A stretch of DNA of 64,000 nucleotides from Anaerolineales bacterium (GTDB taxonomy: Bacteria > Chloroflexota > Anaerolineae > 4572-78 > J111): assembly GCA_015075185.1 (NCBI GenBank), contig JABTUW010000002.1, forward strand, positions 1,426,001 to 1,490,000, in the 5' to 3' direction. The notes under the pieces are model-generated. The model saw only the letters and a program-made list of their open reading frames with translations, was not told the DNA's origin and did no database searches. A program made the position numbers and the translations under genes. This document shows positions 41,178 through 50,271 of this stretch, in pieces (within the stretch, counting starts at the first letter, position 1; every line of letters starts with the position of its first letter).

Positions 41178-41390
41178 TTAATTGAAACGGCGTGCTTTGT
41201 TTTTGTCCGCCAGGCTGAGGCCAATCAGGCGGTATTCGGGCAAAAGTTGTTCTAAAATCGAGAAGTCGGAGATGACGGAGGAAGGGAGGGAGGTGGAGGA
41301 CGGTCGTGCGGTGCGATCGAAGATCAAGCGCCAGGTGTTGGCCATAATATGATCGCGATCACTGCTCATAATCCCGTCATAACTATTCAT
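41178..41390 (-). CDS. Small protein of unknown function
   Basis: 70 residues (MNSYDGIMSSDRDHIMANTWRLIFDRTARPSSTSLPSSVISDFSILEQLLPEYRLIGLSLADKNKARRFN). AAGGAG lies 8 bases before the ATG, which supports it. No membrane segment or known motif. It diverges from the gene at 41603. Confidence 0.5.
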   Translation of the reverse strand: MNSYDGIMSSDRDHIMANTWRLIFDRTARPSSTSLPSSVISDFSILEQLLPEYRLIGLSLADKNKARRFN

Positions 41391-41570
41391 GACTTAGCTC
41401 CTTCTACGAGCCAACTATATCACAAGTACTGAAGCTCTTCTTGATGGGTTGGTAACGAATACCGTGTCTTTAACCGTCTGGTAACCGTCGCTTTGCTAAC
41501 TGCTGGTGGGGCTTGCTCTAACAAGGACAGTATCTCAGGACTTTAGTATACCTCAGTTTTGTTTATTTGG

Positions 41571-41589
41571 TGGTTACAGTCTGGTTACA
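41571..41589 (+). promoter_or_regulatory. Direct repeat TGGTTACA with 11-nt spacing
   Basis: TGGTTACA at 41571-41578 and 41582-41589, just before the start of 41603-42136. An 11-nt repeat is typical for OmpR/PhoB-type regulators. Two more GGTAAC-like words lie near 41450 and 41480. Confidence 0.3.
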
Positions 41590-41602
41590 AAATGATGGTC
41601 TT

Positions 41603-42136
41603 ATGCTCCCCCAAAGTCATATAACTTACACCCTGGCCGCCTGTGATTTACTTAAAGAGCGAGTTCCGGCCTTGCAGAAAATTGACTATCGCCTGCTGGC
41701 TGTGGCCGCCACAGGGCCGGATTTAATTGACAAACCTCTTGCGGCGCTCTACTTTTACCGGCGCTACCGGGCCGCCGTATTGTTTGCCCATACGCTGCTG
41801 GTTCATCTGGCAGTGTTGGGGATAGCTCTCTGGCGGAGGCCGGCCGGGTGGCCCTACCTGCTGGCCTTTAATGGGCATGCCCTGCTGGACCGGCTCTGGC
41901 TGTTTCACGATACCTGGTACTGGCCTTTCCGTGGCTGGCGTTTCCACGTGTGGCGCAAAACCGGCAGCGAGCAGGCCGATATGGGCCTGGCTTACTGGTA
42001 CGCCTTCACCCGCCGGCCCGAATTGTGGATTTGGGAAGTCGGGGGGATTTTAGCCGGGCTGTGGTTCATTTTTCGCCACCGTTTGTATCGTTTGGACCGG
42101 CTGTGGTATTTGCTGAGCACCGGGCGCTTGCCTTAG
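41603..42136 (+). CDS. Putative membrane protein, weakly like metal-dependent hydrolases
   Basis: 177 residues from the ATG at 41603; a GTG at 41567 would add 12. MLPQSHITYTLAACDLLKERVPALQKIDYRLLAVAATGPDLIDKPL and LLAFNGHALLDRLWLFHDTWYW recall YdjM-like membrane proteins (conserved His and GPDxxD/GHxxLD), but the match is loose. Two membrane segments (AVLFAHTLLVHLAVLGIAL, IWEVGGILAGLWFIF). No good SD. Confidence 0.55.
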   Translation: MLPQSHITYTLAACDLLKERVPALQKIDYRLLAVAATGPDLIDKPLAALYFYRRYRAAVLFAHTLLVHLAVLGIALWRRPAGWPYLLAFNGHALLDRLWLFHDTWYWPFRGWRFHVWRKTGSEQADMGLAYWYAFTRRPELWIWEVGGILAGLWFIFRHRLYRLDRLWYLLSTGRLP

Positions 42137-42208
42137 GAGTTTTTACTTGCTCCTACGTTTTACATCAGTTTCATTGACCATTGGGAGACAGTGAGATACA
42201 ATGCCTGC

Positions 42209-42415
42209 ATGAAGGTCAGAGATATTATCAAGATACTTGAAACTGATGGCTGGTATCTGGTCAGCACTGAGGGCAGCCACCGCCAATTCAAACACTCGAC
42301 CAAAAAAGGTAGAGTCACTGTATCAGGTAAGCCAGGTGACGATGTGCGAAAAGGAACTTTAAACAGCATCCTCAAACAAGCCAGGTTGAAAGATAGCGAT
42401 ATAGAGAAAGGATAG
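42209..42415 (+). CDS. hicA: HicA-family mRNA interferase toxin
   Basis: 68 residues from the ATG at 42209; the frame opens six codons earlier at a GTG but MKVRDIIKILETDGWYLVSTEGSHRQFKHSTKKGRVTVSGKPGDDVRKGTLNSILKQARL is the complete classical HicA sequence. The catalytic His is in GSHRQF (residue 24). It cuts mRNA in the absence of HicB. Toxin first, antitoxin 12 bases later, is the standard order. Confidence 0.92.
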   Translation: MKVRDIIKILETDGWYLVSTEGSHRQFKHSTKKGRVTVSGKPGDDVRKGTLNSILKQARLKDSDIEKG

Positions 42416-42427
42416 ACTCTGGGAAAA

Positions 42428-42715
42428 ATGGAAAGGTATTTGATTGTGATCGAAAAAAGCGAAACGGGGTTTTCGTCCTATTCGCCTGATGTTTTGGGGT
42501 GTATCGCTACAGGCAAAACGCTCGATCAGACGATAGCCAATATGAAAGCGGCGCTTGCGTTTCATCTACGTGGATTGCTAGAGGATGGTGAAGAAATCCC
42601 GAAGCCTCGCGGGGTTCAATCTTACGTTGACGCAGAAAGTGAGTCAGCAGGGGAAGATTATTTTATTACCCATATTGCTGTCAAAGGTGTACTCCCCGAA
42701 AGTGTCTTGGCCTAA
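42428..42715 (+). CDS. hicB: HicB-family antitoxin
   Basis: 95 residues: MERYLIVIEKSETGFSSYSPDVLGCIATGKTLDQTIANMKAALAFHLRGLLEDGEEIPKP is the degenerate RNase H-like HicB domain. No clear C-terminal DNA-binding domain is visible in this short form, so autoregulation may need another element. The pair ends before the bidirectional terminator at 42797. Confidence 0.92.
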   Translation: MERYLIVIEKSETGFSSYSPDVLGCIATGKTLDQTIANMKAALAFHLRGLLEDGEEIPKPRGVQSYVDAESESAGEDYFITHIAVKGVLPESVLA

Positions 42716-42796
42716 AAATAAAATTGGGCAGGTAAAGTCTTAAACCAAATTAGTCAGCCCTTACCATCGTTCCTATATCACTCAAGCGGTAGAATC

Positions 42797-42830
42797 AAAC
42801 AGGGGGTGGATTATTTTCCACCCCCTGTTT
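42797..42830. terminator. Bidirectional terminator between hicB and icd
   Basis: A perfect 14-bp stem, AAACAGGGGGTGGA with TCCACCCCCTGTTT, loop TTATTT. Both genes end toward it. Confidence 0.85.
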
Positions 42831-42844
42831 CGCTGCCTGAGCTA

Positions 42845-44089
42845 TTACAAATTCTGAATAATCGCGTCGGCAAATTCGCTGGTTTTGACCTCGGTTGCGC
42901 CTTCCATCTGCCGGGCGAAATCGTAAGTGACCACTTTCTGCAAGACCGTTTTCTCAAAAGCCCGGTGAATTAAGCCTGACGCTTCGCGCCAGCCAATGTA
43001 ATCGAGCATCATGCAGCCGGAGAAGAGCAGGCTGCCGGGGTTGACCTTGTCCTGGTTGGTGTATTTGGGCGCAGTGCCGTGGGTAGCTTCAAAGAGGGCC
43101 ACAAAGTCGGCAATGTTAGCGCCGGGGGCAATCCCCAACCCCCCGACTTCGGCGGCCAGGGCATCGCTGAGGTAATCGCCGTTCAGGTTGGGGGCGGCCA
43201 GCACGCCAAACTCTTGCGGGCGCAGCAGCGCCAGTTGGAACATGATGTCGGCAATGCGGTCCTTGATGACAATTTTGCCTTTGGGCTGCTTGCCGTTGTA
43301 CTGGCTCCACAACTCGTCCTCGGTGATGGTCACATCGCCAAACTCTTCTTTGGCAACCTCGTAACCCCACTTGCGGAAAGCGCCCTCGGTGAATTTTTGG
43401 ATGTTGCCCTTGTGAACGAGGGTAACGCTGTCGAAGCCTTCATTCAAGGCATGCTGAATCGCCTTGCGCACCAGACGCTTGCTGCCAAAGGCGCTGATCG
43501 GCTTAACGCCCAGGCCGGCCCCTTCAAAGAAAGTGGCCCCCATCTCTTCGCGTAAAAACTTGGCCAGCTTCTCGTTTTCCGGCGTGCCGGCTTCATACTC
43601 GATACCCACGTAAACGTCTTCAGTGTTTTCCCGAAAGATGACGATATTCACATCTTCGGGATGCTTAACCGGGCTGGGTACGCCCTGGTACCAGCGGATG
43701 GGACGGACGCAGGCGTACAGGTCGAGCACCTGGCGCAAGGTCACGTTCAAGCTGCGGAAGCCCCCGCCGATCGGGGTGGTCAGCGGCCCTTTGATGCCGA
43801 CAATGAATTCGCGCAGCGCGTCAAATGTTTCTTCCGGCATATAGTTGCCACTGTAAAGCCGGCTCGCTTTTTCGCCGGCATAGATTTCCATCCAGGCCAC
43901 TTTGCGCTGGCCGCCATAAGCAGCCTGAACGGCAGCATCCCAGATGCGCAGGCTGGCTCTGGTAATGTCGGGACCAATGCCGTCACCTTCAATAAAAGCC
44001 AGAATCGGATGATCCGGCACCTTTAATTTGTCGCCCTGAATCGTAATTTTTTGGCCGTCTTGGGGAACGACAATCTTGTCATATGCCAT
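42845..44089 (-). CDS. icd: Isocitrate dehydrogenase (NADP-type)
   Basis: 414 residues, full length. Family segments: ILAFIEGDGIGPDIT, KGPLTTPIGGGFRSLNVTLRQVLDLYACVRPIRWY (substrate-binding Ser/Asn/Arg cluster), RENTEDVYVGIEYE, VTLVHKGNIQKFTEGAF and LNGDYLSDALAAEVGGLGIAPGANI. It converts isocitrate to 2-oxoglutarate in the TCA cycle, and the sequence type resembles NADP-dependent bacterial enzymes. SD CAGGAG. No other TCA genes adjoin it. Confidence 0.95.
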   Translation of the reverse strand: MAYDKIVVPQDGQKITIQGDKLKVPDHPILAFIEGDGIGPDITRASLRIWDAAVQAAYGGQRKVAWMEIYAGEKASRLYSGNYMPEETFDALREFIVGIKGPLTTPIGGGFRSLNVTLRQVLDLYACVRPIRWYQGVPSPVKHPEDVNIVIFRENTEDVYVGIEYEAGTPENEKLAKFLREEMGATFFEGAGLGVKPISAFGSKRLVRKAIQHALNEGFDSVTLVHKGNIQKFTEGAFRKWGYEVAKEEFGDVTITEDELWSQYNGKQPKGKIVIKDRIADIMFQLALLRPQEFGVLAAPNLNGDYLSDALAAEVGGLGIAPGANIADFVALFEATHGTAPKYTNQDKVNPGSLLFSGCMMLDYIGWREASGLIHRAFEKTVLQKVVTYDFARQMEGATEVKTSEFADAIIQNL

Positions 44090-44156
44090 TGGTTATTGAC
44101 TCCTGAGTTAAATTGAGTGGGTAGTGTACTTTCAGATAGAGTTTTTGTCAATGGCA

Positions 44157-44250
44157 GAGGAAAGGCTGGAAGAAGGGAGGGCTGGAAGTATGGAAGACTG
44201 GAAGGTGATAATTGACCGCTTTTGCAGCCTTCCAGTCCTCCAAATCCTCA
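44157..44250. repeat. Heptad-periodic inverted repeat element
   Basis: GCTGGAA GAAGGGA GGGCTGG AAGTATG GAAGACT GGAAGGT with an opposite arm around CAGCCTTCCAGTCCTCCAAA. Located between icd and the SDR gene. Confidence 0.75.
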
Positions 44251-44255
44251 TTTTT

Positions 44256-45056
44256 TTATACTCCCAGGTCTGTGTTCACTTGCTGCTGAAACACCGGATC
44301 ACTCATTTCGAAAAGCTGGCCGTTGCAATCTTGCGCAAAATGGCTGGCCAGCCAGACGATGGCCTGGGCCGCTTCGGTGGGCGGGCGAAGCTGACCTTCC
44401 TGCTGGTACTTTTCCCAGATAGTCACCTTCGGAAAGAGGTGAGCCGGGGTGCGGCGAATATCGGCCTGCATGGGGGTGTCAACAAGGCCGGGCCTGAAGG
44501 TAGTGACGACGATGCCCGTATGCTTTACCTCAACGGCCAGAGTCCCGCTGAATCGTTCCAGCGCCGCTTTGCTGGCATTATAGGCGCTGGCCCCTTCTAA
44601 ATTGAGCTCAGCCGCCGCGGACGAAAGATTGATAATGCGGCCGCTGCCGCGTTCCAGCATTTGGGGGAGAACAGCACGAGCGCATAAATAAGGACCAATA
44701 ACATTGACGGCAATGAGCTTTTGCCAGGCAGCGGGGGACGTTTCCCAGACCTTGCCCAACGGTTGGACCAGGGCGGCATTATTGACCAGGATATCAATCT
44801 GACCAAAAGCGCGGAGGGTCAAGACCAACAGGTAATCCACCTGTGAAGCGTCGCTGACATCAATAGGGATAGCCAGGGCTTTGCCATCTTGATGTTTGAT
44901 CTCGTCGGCTACACTGTGCAACTCATCTGCCGAACGGGATGCCAGCACCACCGCCGCGCCGGCTTGAGCAAGAGCCAACGCCGCGGACCGGCCAATTCCT
45001 CGACCCGCCCCGGTGACGAGAGCCACCTGGCCTGCGAGCAAGTGTCGGTGGGTCAT
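44256..45056 (-). CDS. SDR-family oxidoreductase
   Basis: 266 residues from the ATG at 45056 (GAGGAGAAG before it); the longer frame adds 17 unsupported residues. Rossmann signature VALVTGAGRGIGRSAALALAQAG, then NNAALVQPLG, the catalytic Ser in INLSSAAAE and YNASK. It reduces or oxidises a carbonyl/alcohol with NAD(P)H. Substrate unknown. Confidence 0.9.
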   Translation of the reverse strand: MTHRHLLAGQVALVTGAGRGIGRSAALALAQAGAAVVLASRSADELHSVADEIKHQDGKALAIPIDVSDASQVDYLLVLTLRAFGQIDILVNNAALVQPLGKVWETSPAAWQKLIAVNVIGPYLCARAVLPQMLERGSGRIINLSSAAAELNLEGASAYNASKAALERFSGTLAVEVKHTGIVVTTFRPGLVDTPMQADIRRTPAHLFPKVTIWEKYQQEGQLRPPTEAAQAIVWLASHFAQDCNGQLFEMSDPVFQQQVNTDLGV

Positions 45057-45078
45057 AAAAATTCTTCTCCTCTTGGGT

Positions 45079-45185
45079 AAAGACTGGAAGGTTGGGGGAT
45101 TGCCCACCCATAGGGGGCCTTCGGCTCTAGGGGCCTTTGGCTCGAAGGCTGGTCACTATTGACCAATCCCCTCATCCTTCCCGGT
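45079..45185. repeat. Degenerate heptad/inverted repeat element
   Basis: ACTGGAA GGTTGGG GGATTGC on the left and CCAATCCCCTCATCCTTCCC on the right, with GGGGCCTTCGG and GGGGCCTTTGG between. Less regular than the other elements. Confidence 0.5.
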
Positions 45186-45244
45186 TTGAGCATTTAGAAA
45201 TTATAGTGGAAGGGGATAGCCGTAACAAATCAAGAGGAGAAAGT

Positions 45245-45376
45245 TAGCCCCGAACTCTAGTTCAGGGCTAAGAGCTAAAGCATGCTCAAGCATACTAAAA
45301 GAGTGAACCGACGAGGAAAAAGTGGAGTCGGCTTCAGCCGACTTGAGCTATGCAGCCTGAGATTTTAATCTCAGGC
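45245..45376. repeat. Three short near-perfect palindromes downstream of the subtilase
   Basis: 45245-45272 (TTAGCCCCGAACT / AGTTCAGGGCTAA), 45326-45343 (AGTCGGCT-TC-AGCCGACT) and 45355-45376 (GCCTGAGATT-TT-AATCTCAGGC). The last lies 16 bases after the subtilase stop and may stabilise or end its transcript. Confidence 0.65.
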
Positions 45377-45392
45377 ATAAGGGGCTGAACAG

Positions 45393-47459
45393 TTACTTCT
45401 TGCGGCGCATCAAGAAGAGGCCGGCTACCAGCAGGACCAGGAAGAGTAACCCACCCAGACAAACCAGGCAGAGACCCACTCCAATAATCAAAGTGAGGGC
45501 GCTGCTTTCCTCTTCACTCACCGGAGTTTGCGAGGGTAGACCCGTTTGGCCGGGTAAGCCCACTTCCAGCGGCGGGCGCGGGGTGGAGGTAGGCTGCAAT
45601 TCGGCTACTTCGGGCGCTTCTGGGGTCGGTTCAGTTTCCGTGGAGACCGGCGTTTCGGCGGGTTCAGCTCCGGCGGGCGCAGCGCCAAGAGCCAGCCGGC
45701 CTGTCCCAAAGGCATCATCCGGCCCGGCAGGTCCCAAATCTTTGGAGCGCTCCTGCAAAAAGGCGGCCAGGTCATCGGGCGAATATTCAGGGAAGGCTTG
45801 CAGGACCAGGGCGGCAGCTCCGGCCACATGCGGCGTAGCGGCTGAGGTGCCATCAAAGGCTTCGGGCGCGTAAGAGGCGCTGTCCACCACCGAAGGGGCC
45901 GACAAATCCGGTTTGGTTCGGCCATCGCTGGTTGGGCCTTGGGAGCTGTACGGCTCCAAGACATCGTCGGCCCAATTGACCGCGCCGACAGCAAAAGCGC
46001 CGCGGGCATCGGAGGGGCTGCTCAGGCTGCGCTCAGCGACGACCATATCAGGGTGCATCAGCCCGCCGTGGATGAAAAGATCAAAGGTGGCGTCGCCTCT
46101 GGCTTTGTTGTCATAGTTTTGAATGGCCAACAGATAAACGGCGTTATCTTCAAATTCATAGAAAAATCCTTCGGCGGGGAGCTGGCCGGGTTGGCCGTCC
46201 TGCGGTTCCTCCGACTTGGCGATCAAGTTGCCATCTTTGTCCAGCAAGGCCAGCTCATAATCTTGATTGACATTCTGCCAGTCGTCCCAACTCAAGACAA
46301 TTTGCGTTTCGATGCCGGGTCCGAAAGGGATGAAAGGCAGCACGTCAGTCTCAGGTGTAAACTCGTGGATGGTATCGCCGTTGCTGTCACTAAATTCGCC
46401 CCGCCAATGCACGTCGGCCTCATTGCCGGCCGCGTTGACCCAAAAAATTCCGGCATCGTGGGCCTGGTTGACCAGATCGGCGGCAAAGCCCGTGCCGTCC
46501 ATCGGAGTCAGGCCGTTGCTGCCGGTTGAGTTGGAAATAATATCAACTCCCTGGCTCATGAGCCACTCGACGGCCAACCCCATGGCCACATCGCTGCCAT
46601 CGTAGTAGGCCAGGTAAAGCTCGGCATCGGGGGCCATTTCGTGGACAATTTCGGCGCAGGCTGTGCCGTGAACTTCGTTATCAAAATTGTACGGATCGCC
46701 AAAGGCCTCGGCAACGACATTCTCCGGTAACTCTTTGCCCAAGAGGTCTTGATAACCGCCAAAACCCAGGTCTAAAACACCTATCTTGACCCCCTGGCCG
46801 GTCAATCCCTGGTCTTGCCACTTGTTCGCTTCGGTGACATTGACGCCCTGGCCCAGGATTAAACCTCGCTGCTTGATGGTGGCCTTGTTAGGCACTTCCA
46901 GCCGGATCACGTGGTCAAGGTTGGAGATGCGCTCCAAAATCAGGTCGGGTTCTTCTGCCTTGATTTGCTCCTCAATTAGGGCGATAGGGATCAAGATGTT
47001 GATCTTATTTTTATAAGCACCCTGGACAATCACGCCTTCGGCCTCAAGCTCCGTAATCAAAGGGGCTGTCTCTTCGGTATCCAGCACCAGGGTCATGACG
47101 ACCTGGTCTCTGTCGTTGAGGATGCCGCGCTGGCGAGCCAGAGCAATGGCCGTTTCCTGGCCGCCTTTTTGATAAGCCAGGTAGAAATCTTTGTAGACCG
47201 AGCCAAGTTCGGGATTTTGCAGCAAATCGGCCAGTTCGGGGTAGTCGGCTCGAATCTCTTCGGCGATAGTCGAGAGGGAAGCTGGAGGGGTGACTTTGAC
47301 ATCAGGAATGGTGAACTCTGTTGTCGGTACTGCGGTTGGCGCTTGGCCGAGGCCAGGAAGCTGGCCACCTTGAGACAGGCCGTAGATCACGGCTCCCAAC
47401 CCGGCCAGTAACAGGATAGCAGCGGCGACAACGGCGACAATGATCGTTTGACGGTTCAT
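45393..47459 (-). CDS. Membrane-anchored S8 (subtilisin-like) serine protease
   Basis: 688 residues. An N-terminal membrane anchor or signal, a prodomain-like region (about 40-190), and a peptidase S8 domain with the full triad: Asp in VKIGVLDLGFGG, His in NEVHGTACAEIVHEM, Ser in FDGTSAATPHVAGAAALV. A Pro/Glu/Thr-rich stretch and a C-terminal transmembrane helix (LTLIIGVGLCLVCLGGLLFLVLLVAGLF) with a basic tail follow. It therefore hangs on the outside of the membrane. SD AAAGGA. A separate operon from the ABC genes, though in the same direction. Confidence 0.92.
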   Translation of the reverse strand: MNRQTIIVAVVAAAILLLAGLGAVIYGLSQGGQLPGLGQAPTAVPTTEFTIPDVKVTPPASLSTIAEEIRADYPELADLLQNPELGSVYKDFYLAYQKGGQETAIALARQRGILNDRDQVVMTLVLDTEETAPLITELEAEGVIVQGAYKNKINILIPIALIEEQIKAEEPDLILERISNLDHVIRLEVPNKATIKQRGLILGQGVNVTEANKWQDQGLTGQGVKIGVLDLGFGGYQDLLGKELPENVVAEAFGDPYNFDNEVHGTACAEIVHEMAPDAELYLAYYDGSDVAMGLAVEWLMSQGVDIISNSTGSNGLTPMDGTGFAADLVNQAHDAGIFWVNAAGNEADVHWRGEFSDSNGDTIHEFTPETDVLPFIPFGPGIETQIVLSWDDWQNVNQDYELALLDKDGNLIAKSEEPQDGQPGQLPAEGFFYEFEDNAVYLLAIQNYDNKARGDATFDLFIHGGLMHPDMVVAERSLSSPSDARGAFAVGAVNWADDVLEPYSSQGPTSDGRTKPDLSAPSVVDSASYAPEAFDGTSAATPHVAGAAALVLQAFPEYSPDDLAAFLQERSKDLGPAGPDDAFGTGRLALGAAPAGAEPAETPVSTETEPTPEAPEVAELQPTSTPRPPLEVGLPGQTGLPSQTPVSEEESSALTLIIGVGLCLVCLGGLLFLVLLVAGLFLMRRKK

Positions 47460-47480
47460 ACAGTGATGGGTCCTTTCTAA

Positions 47481-47545
47481 ATGGTAGACGGTAGACAGCA
47501 GACAGTAGACGGGGGATTTTTATACCATCTACCGTCTACCTATAT
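47481..47545. repeat. Heptad-periodic inverted repeat element
   Basis: GGTAGAC GGTAGAC AGCAGAC AGTAGAC, then a loop, then ACCATCTACCGTCTACC. The arms GGTAGACGGTAG and CTACCGTCTACC are fully complementary. It overlaps the last codons of the ABC gene. Confidence 0.8.
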
Positions 47546-50221
47546 CTCGTCTTTTCGTTTGATCAACCACACGGCTAACGCGCTCCAGAGCAGGGTGTGG
47601 GCCCAGAGAAAAATCCAGCGGGAGAGCAGTCCCAGGGCGTTGTGGCTGTAGTTGACAAAAAAGTCTACCGGTGCGGATACGTCTTCGACTACTTTTTGGG
47701 TGCCCCGGCCCAGGTCAACCTCCCGTTCGACCCTGATTTGGGCCAGATTATTCAGCATTTCCATGTCGGTGCTGGCGCCCAGCGCTTCCAGCGACCAGCG
47801 GGTGATGGTCAGGTAGGAAAGGGGGCGGGTCAGTGGGCCGAGTTCAAAAATGGCCCCGGAGAAGACGATTTGCAGAAACAGGGCAATCAACACCAGGTAG
47901 ATGACCATATCTCTGGAGGTAGCCAGAGCCGATAGGAACAGCCCCAGGGCGACGCTGGCCAGGGCGGTAAAGACCAGGGTAAAGTAATATTCCAGCGGCG
48001 CCCAAAGAATGGCCCCGGAGCCGGGATAATTGACTTTGAAGGCCAGCACAATCAGCAGCAGCAGGCATTGCAGGAGCATAAAGGCCCCCAGCACTATAAA
48101 CTTGGAGGCAAAATAAGGAGGGATGTGCAGGTTAATCATCCGCTCGCGGCGATAAACGGCTTCCTCTTTGATGATTTCAAACGAGGCAGCAAAGACGCCC
48201 AGGAGATTAGCCGAGAGGGCCATGATAAACAACAACTCCTGGGCATGATAAGCGACGTTGTAAGCGCCGTCGGTTTCAAGGATGGCTTTGATTTCCTCGG
48301 CAGTATTGCCGACTAGAGCCGCGCCATCGGAAATTAGCAGCAAAAACAGGCCGATGATCGGCATCACCGCCAGCAGAACCCACAAGCTAATTTTGTCGTG
48401 ACGAATTAAATCCAGGTAGCGGCGGGCCAGAACGCCAAACTGCTTCACCTGGTCCGACAAGCCACCGCCAGCGGTTTTAGCGGTGCTGCTGATAGGGCGA
48501 GCCATCTCGCCGGTTTGGCGGTTGGCAATGTAGGTCCGGTAGATGGACGATTTGCGGTAATGTTCGGCCCAAAGGGAACCGGCTGAAATACCTGAGACCT
48601 TTGAAGTCTTGGAGACCTCAATGGTCTGGCGACGGGCCTCATACTCCGGCTTGATTTCCAGCGGCACGGTCGGATCTGCGGCGGGTCTGAAAGTCTGGGC
48701 CAAGCGGGTGTAGACGTCGGCAAAGTTATCCACCTTGAAAAAGTCGGCTACCTGTTCGGGTGGGCCGTAGTAAGCCAGCTCACCGCCGCGGGCCATAAAG
48801 GCAACCTGATCGCAGTTGTTGGCGATATTGCTGGTGGCATGGGTGACTAACACAATCGTGCGGCCCTCGTCGGCCAGTTGGCGCAGGGTGTCCATCATCA
48901 ACTTTTCCAGGCCGGGGTCGAGGCCGGAGGTTGGCTCGTCCAGAAAGAAAATCCACGGCTCGGCCAGCAGTTCGGCGGCAATGCTGACCCGCTTGCGCTG
49001 GCCGCCGCTCAGGTCGCGGACCATCGTATGAGCCTGGCCAGTCATCCCCACCTTGGCCAGTACGTCGGTGATGCGCTGCCTGGTTTCGGCGGGAGTCGCA
49101 TCGGGCAGGCGCAGCCGGGCGGCGTAATTAAGCGCGCTCTGCACGTCGAGATTTTGGTGGATGATATCGTCCTGGGGCACGTAGCCCATGAGATTGCGGT
49201 AGAGGTTGAAATTGGCATACAGGTTGTCGCCGTTGACCAGGACCGCGCCGGTGGTGGCCCGGCTGAGGCCGTTCAAGGCTTTGAGCAGGGTACTTTTGCC
49301 TGCGCCGCTGCCGCCGACCAGGGCCACAAACTCGCGCGGGTTGATGACCAGATTGAGGCGCTGCAGGATAGTCAGCGGCTGGTTTTTGTTGGGGATGCCC
49401 AGCAGGTTGGTCGGGTAGACGATTTTTTCAATATTGACCGCTTCCAGCCGGAAGTTGCGCTCGGCGGAGTAGGGGGCAAATACACCCGCACCCTGGTAGA
49501 CCAGGTTAAAGGGGCCAATCTGAACGACGTCGCCGCGCTCCAGAGGGCGGTCACCTTTCAACTGCGTCCCGTTGAGGAAGGTGCCGTTATTGCTGCTCAA
49601 ATCCTGGATGGTGAAACGGCTGTCGTCGCGCCTGACCACGCGGGCGTGGTTCCAGGAAACCGCCGGATGGTCGAGCGAGATATCGGCTCTTGGGTTGCGG
49701 CCAATGTAGGAGATTTGCCCGGGGAGGGTGAAGGTTTTTTGGGCGATATCGGCCTGCTGCACGCCGACAAAGCCGGACGGGGCAATATAGGTCAGGCTGG
49801 CCGAGTTGCCGAGGGCATCGTTGAAGCGGATGATGTCATGAGAGGCTAGCAAATGGGACTGGCCCGGAGCCAAGCGCTTGCCGTTGATGTAAGTCCCATT
49901 GGTGCTGTTGAGGTCTATGACCGTGTGGCCCTGGCGAGTCAACTCGATCTTGAGGTGCTCGCCGGAGACGATGGGCGACATGATCTGGATCATGTTGCTG
50001 CTGCGCCGGCCCAGGGTGGTCACGGCTTTGGACAGAAATTCTTCGCGTGATTCCTCGCCGGGAATATGGACAATTATCTTGGCCAATGAGCCGCCGTGAA
50101 CGGTGTCCACGACTTGAGCCGCTTCACCCCTGAGCGGCGTGCCGCAGTTGGGACAAAAGGCCGCGTCGGGCCGGGTCAGTTTTTTGCCGCAGTGGGGGCA
50201 GTTGGTGAGGGATTCGGTCAT
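47540..50221 (-). CDS. FHA-domain ABC transporter (fused ATPase and ABC-2 permease)
   Basis: 893 residues from the ATG at 50221; the frame opens 39 codons earlier but that part is a heptad repeat. Order: zinc ribbon (CPHCGKKLTRPDAAFCPNCG, 7-26), two FHA domains (TTLGRRSSNMIQI and SYIGRNPRADISL), an ABC ATPase (Walker A VGGSGAGKST, signature LSGGQRKRVSIA, Walker B IFFLDEPTSGLD) and an ABC-2/ABCG-like permease with six membrane helices. ABCG-type half transporters export lipids or drugs, here with phospho-Thr-dependent docking through FHA. A kinase is encoded at 24650. The EAD protein gene lies directly upstream. Confidence 0.92.
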   Translation of the reverse strand: MTESLTNCPHCGKKLTRPDAAFCPNCGTPLRGEAAQVVDTVHGGSLAKIIVHIPGEESREEFLSKAVTTLGRRSSNMIQIMSPIVSGEHLKIELTRQGHTVIDLNSTNGTYINGKRLAPGQSHLLASHDIIRFNDALGNSASLTYIAPSGFVGVQQADIAQKTFTLPGQISYIGRNPRADISLDHPAVSWNHARVVRRDDSRFTIQDLSSNNGTFLNGTQLKGDRPLERGDVVQIGPFNLVYQGAGVFAPYSAERNFRLEAVNIEKIVYPTNLLGIPNKNQPLTILQRLNLVINPREFVALVGGSGAGKSTLLKALNGLSRATTGAVLVNGDNLYANFNLYRNLMGYVPQDDIIHQNLDVQSALNYAARLRLPDATPAETRQRITDVLAKVGMTGQAHTMVRDLSGGQRKRVSIAAELLAEPWIFFLDEPTSGLDPGLEKLMMDTLRQLADEGRTIVLVTHATSNIANNCDQVAFMARGGELAYYGPPEQVADFFKVDNFADVYTRLAQTFRPAADPTVPLEIKPEYEARRQTIEVSKTSKVSGISAGSLWAEHYRKSSIYRTYIANRQTGEMARPISSTAKTAGGGLSDQVKQFGVLARRYLDLIRHDKISLWVLLAVMPIIGLFLLLISDGAALVGNTAEEIKAILETDGAYNVAYHAQELLFIMALSANLLGVFAASFEIIKEEAVYRRERMINLHIPPYFASKFIVLGAFMLLQCLLLLIVLAFKVNYPGSGAILWAPLEYYFTLVFTALASVALGLFLSALATSRDMVIYLVLIALFLQIVFSGAIFELGPLTRPLSYLTITRWSLEALGASTDMEMLNNLAQIRVEREVDLGRGTQKVVEDVSAPVDFFVNYSHNALGLLSRWIFLWAHTLLWSALAVWLIKRKDEI

Positions 50222-50228
50222 AATTTCC

Positions 50229-50271
50229 CGTTTAAGGTTTAAGGTTTGAAGGTTGAATGTTTTGAATGTGG
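50229..50271. repeat. Heptad-periodic repeat at the EAD/ABC gene junction
   Basis: GTTTAAG GTTTAAG GTTTGAA GGTTGAA TGTTTTG AATGTGG. It encodes the last residues of the EAD protein (HIQNIQPSNLKP) and lies a few bases upstream of the ABC start. Confidence 0.75.
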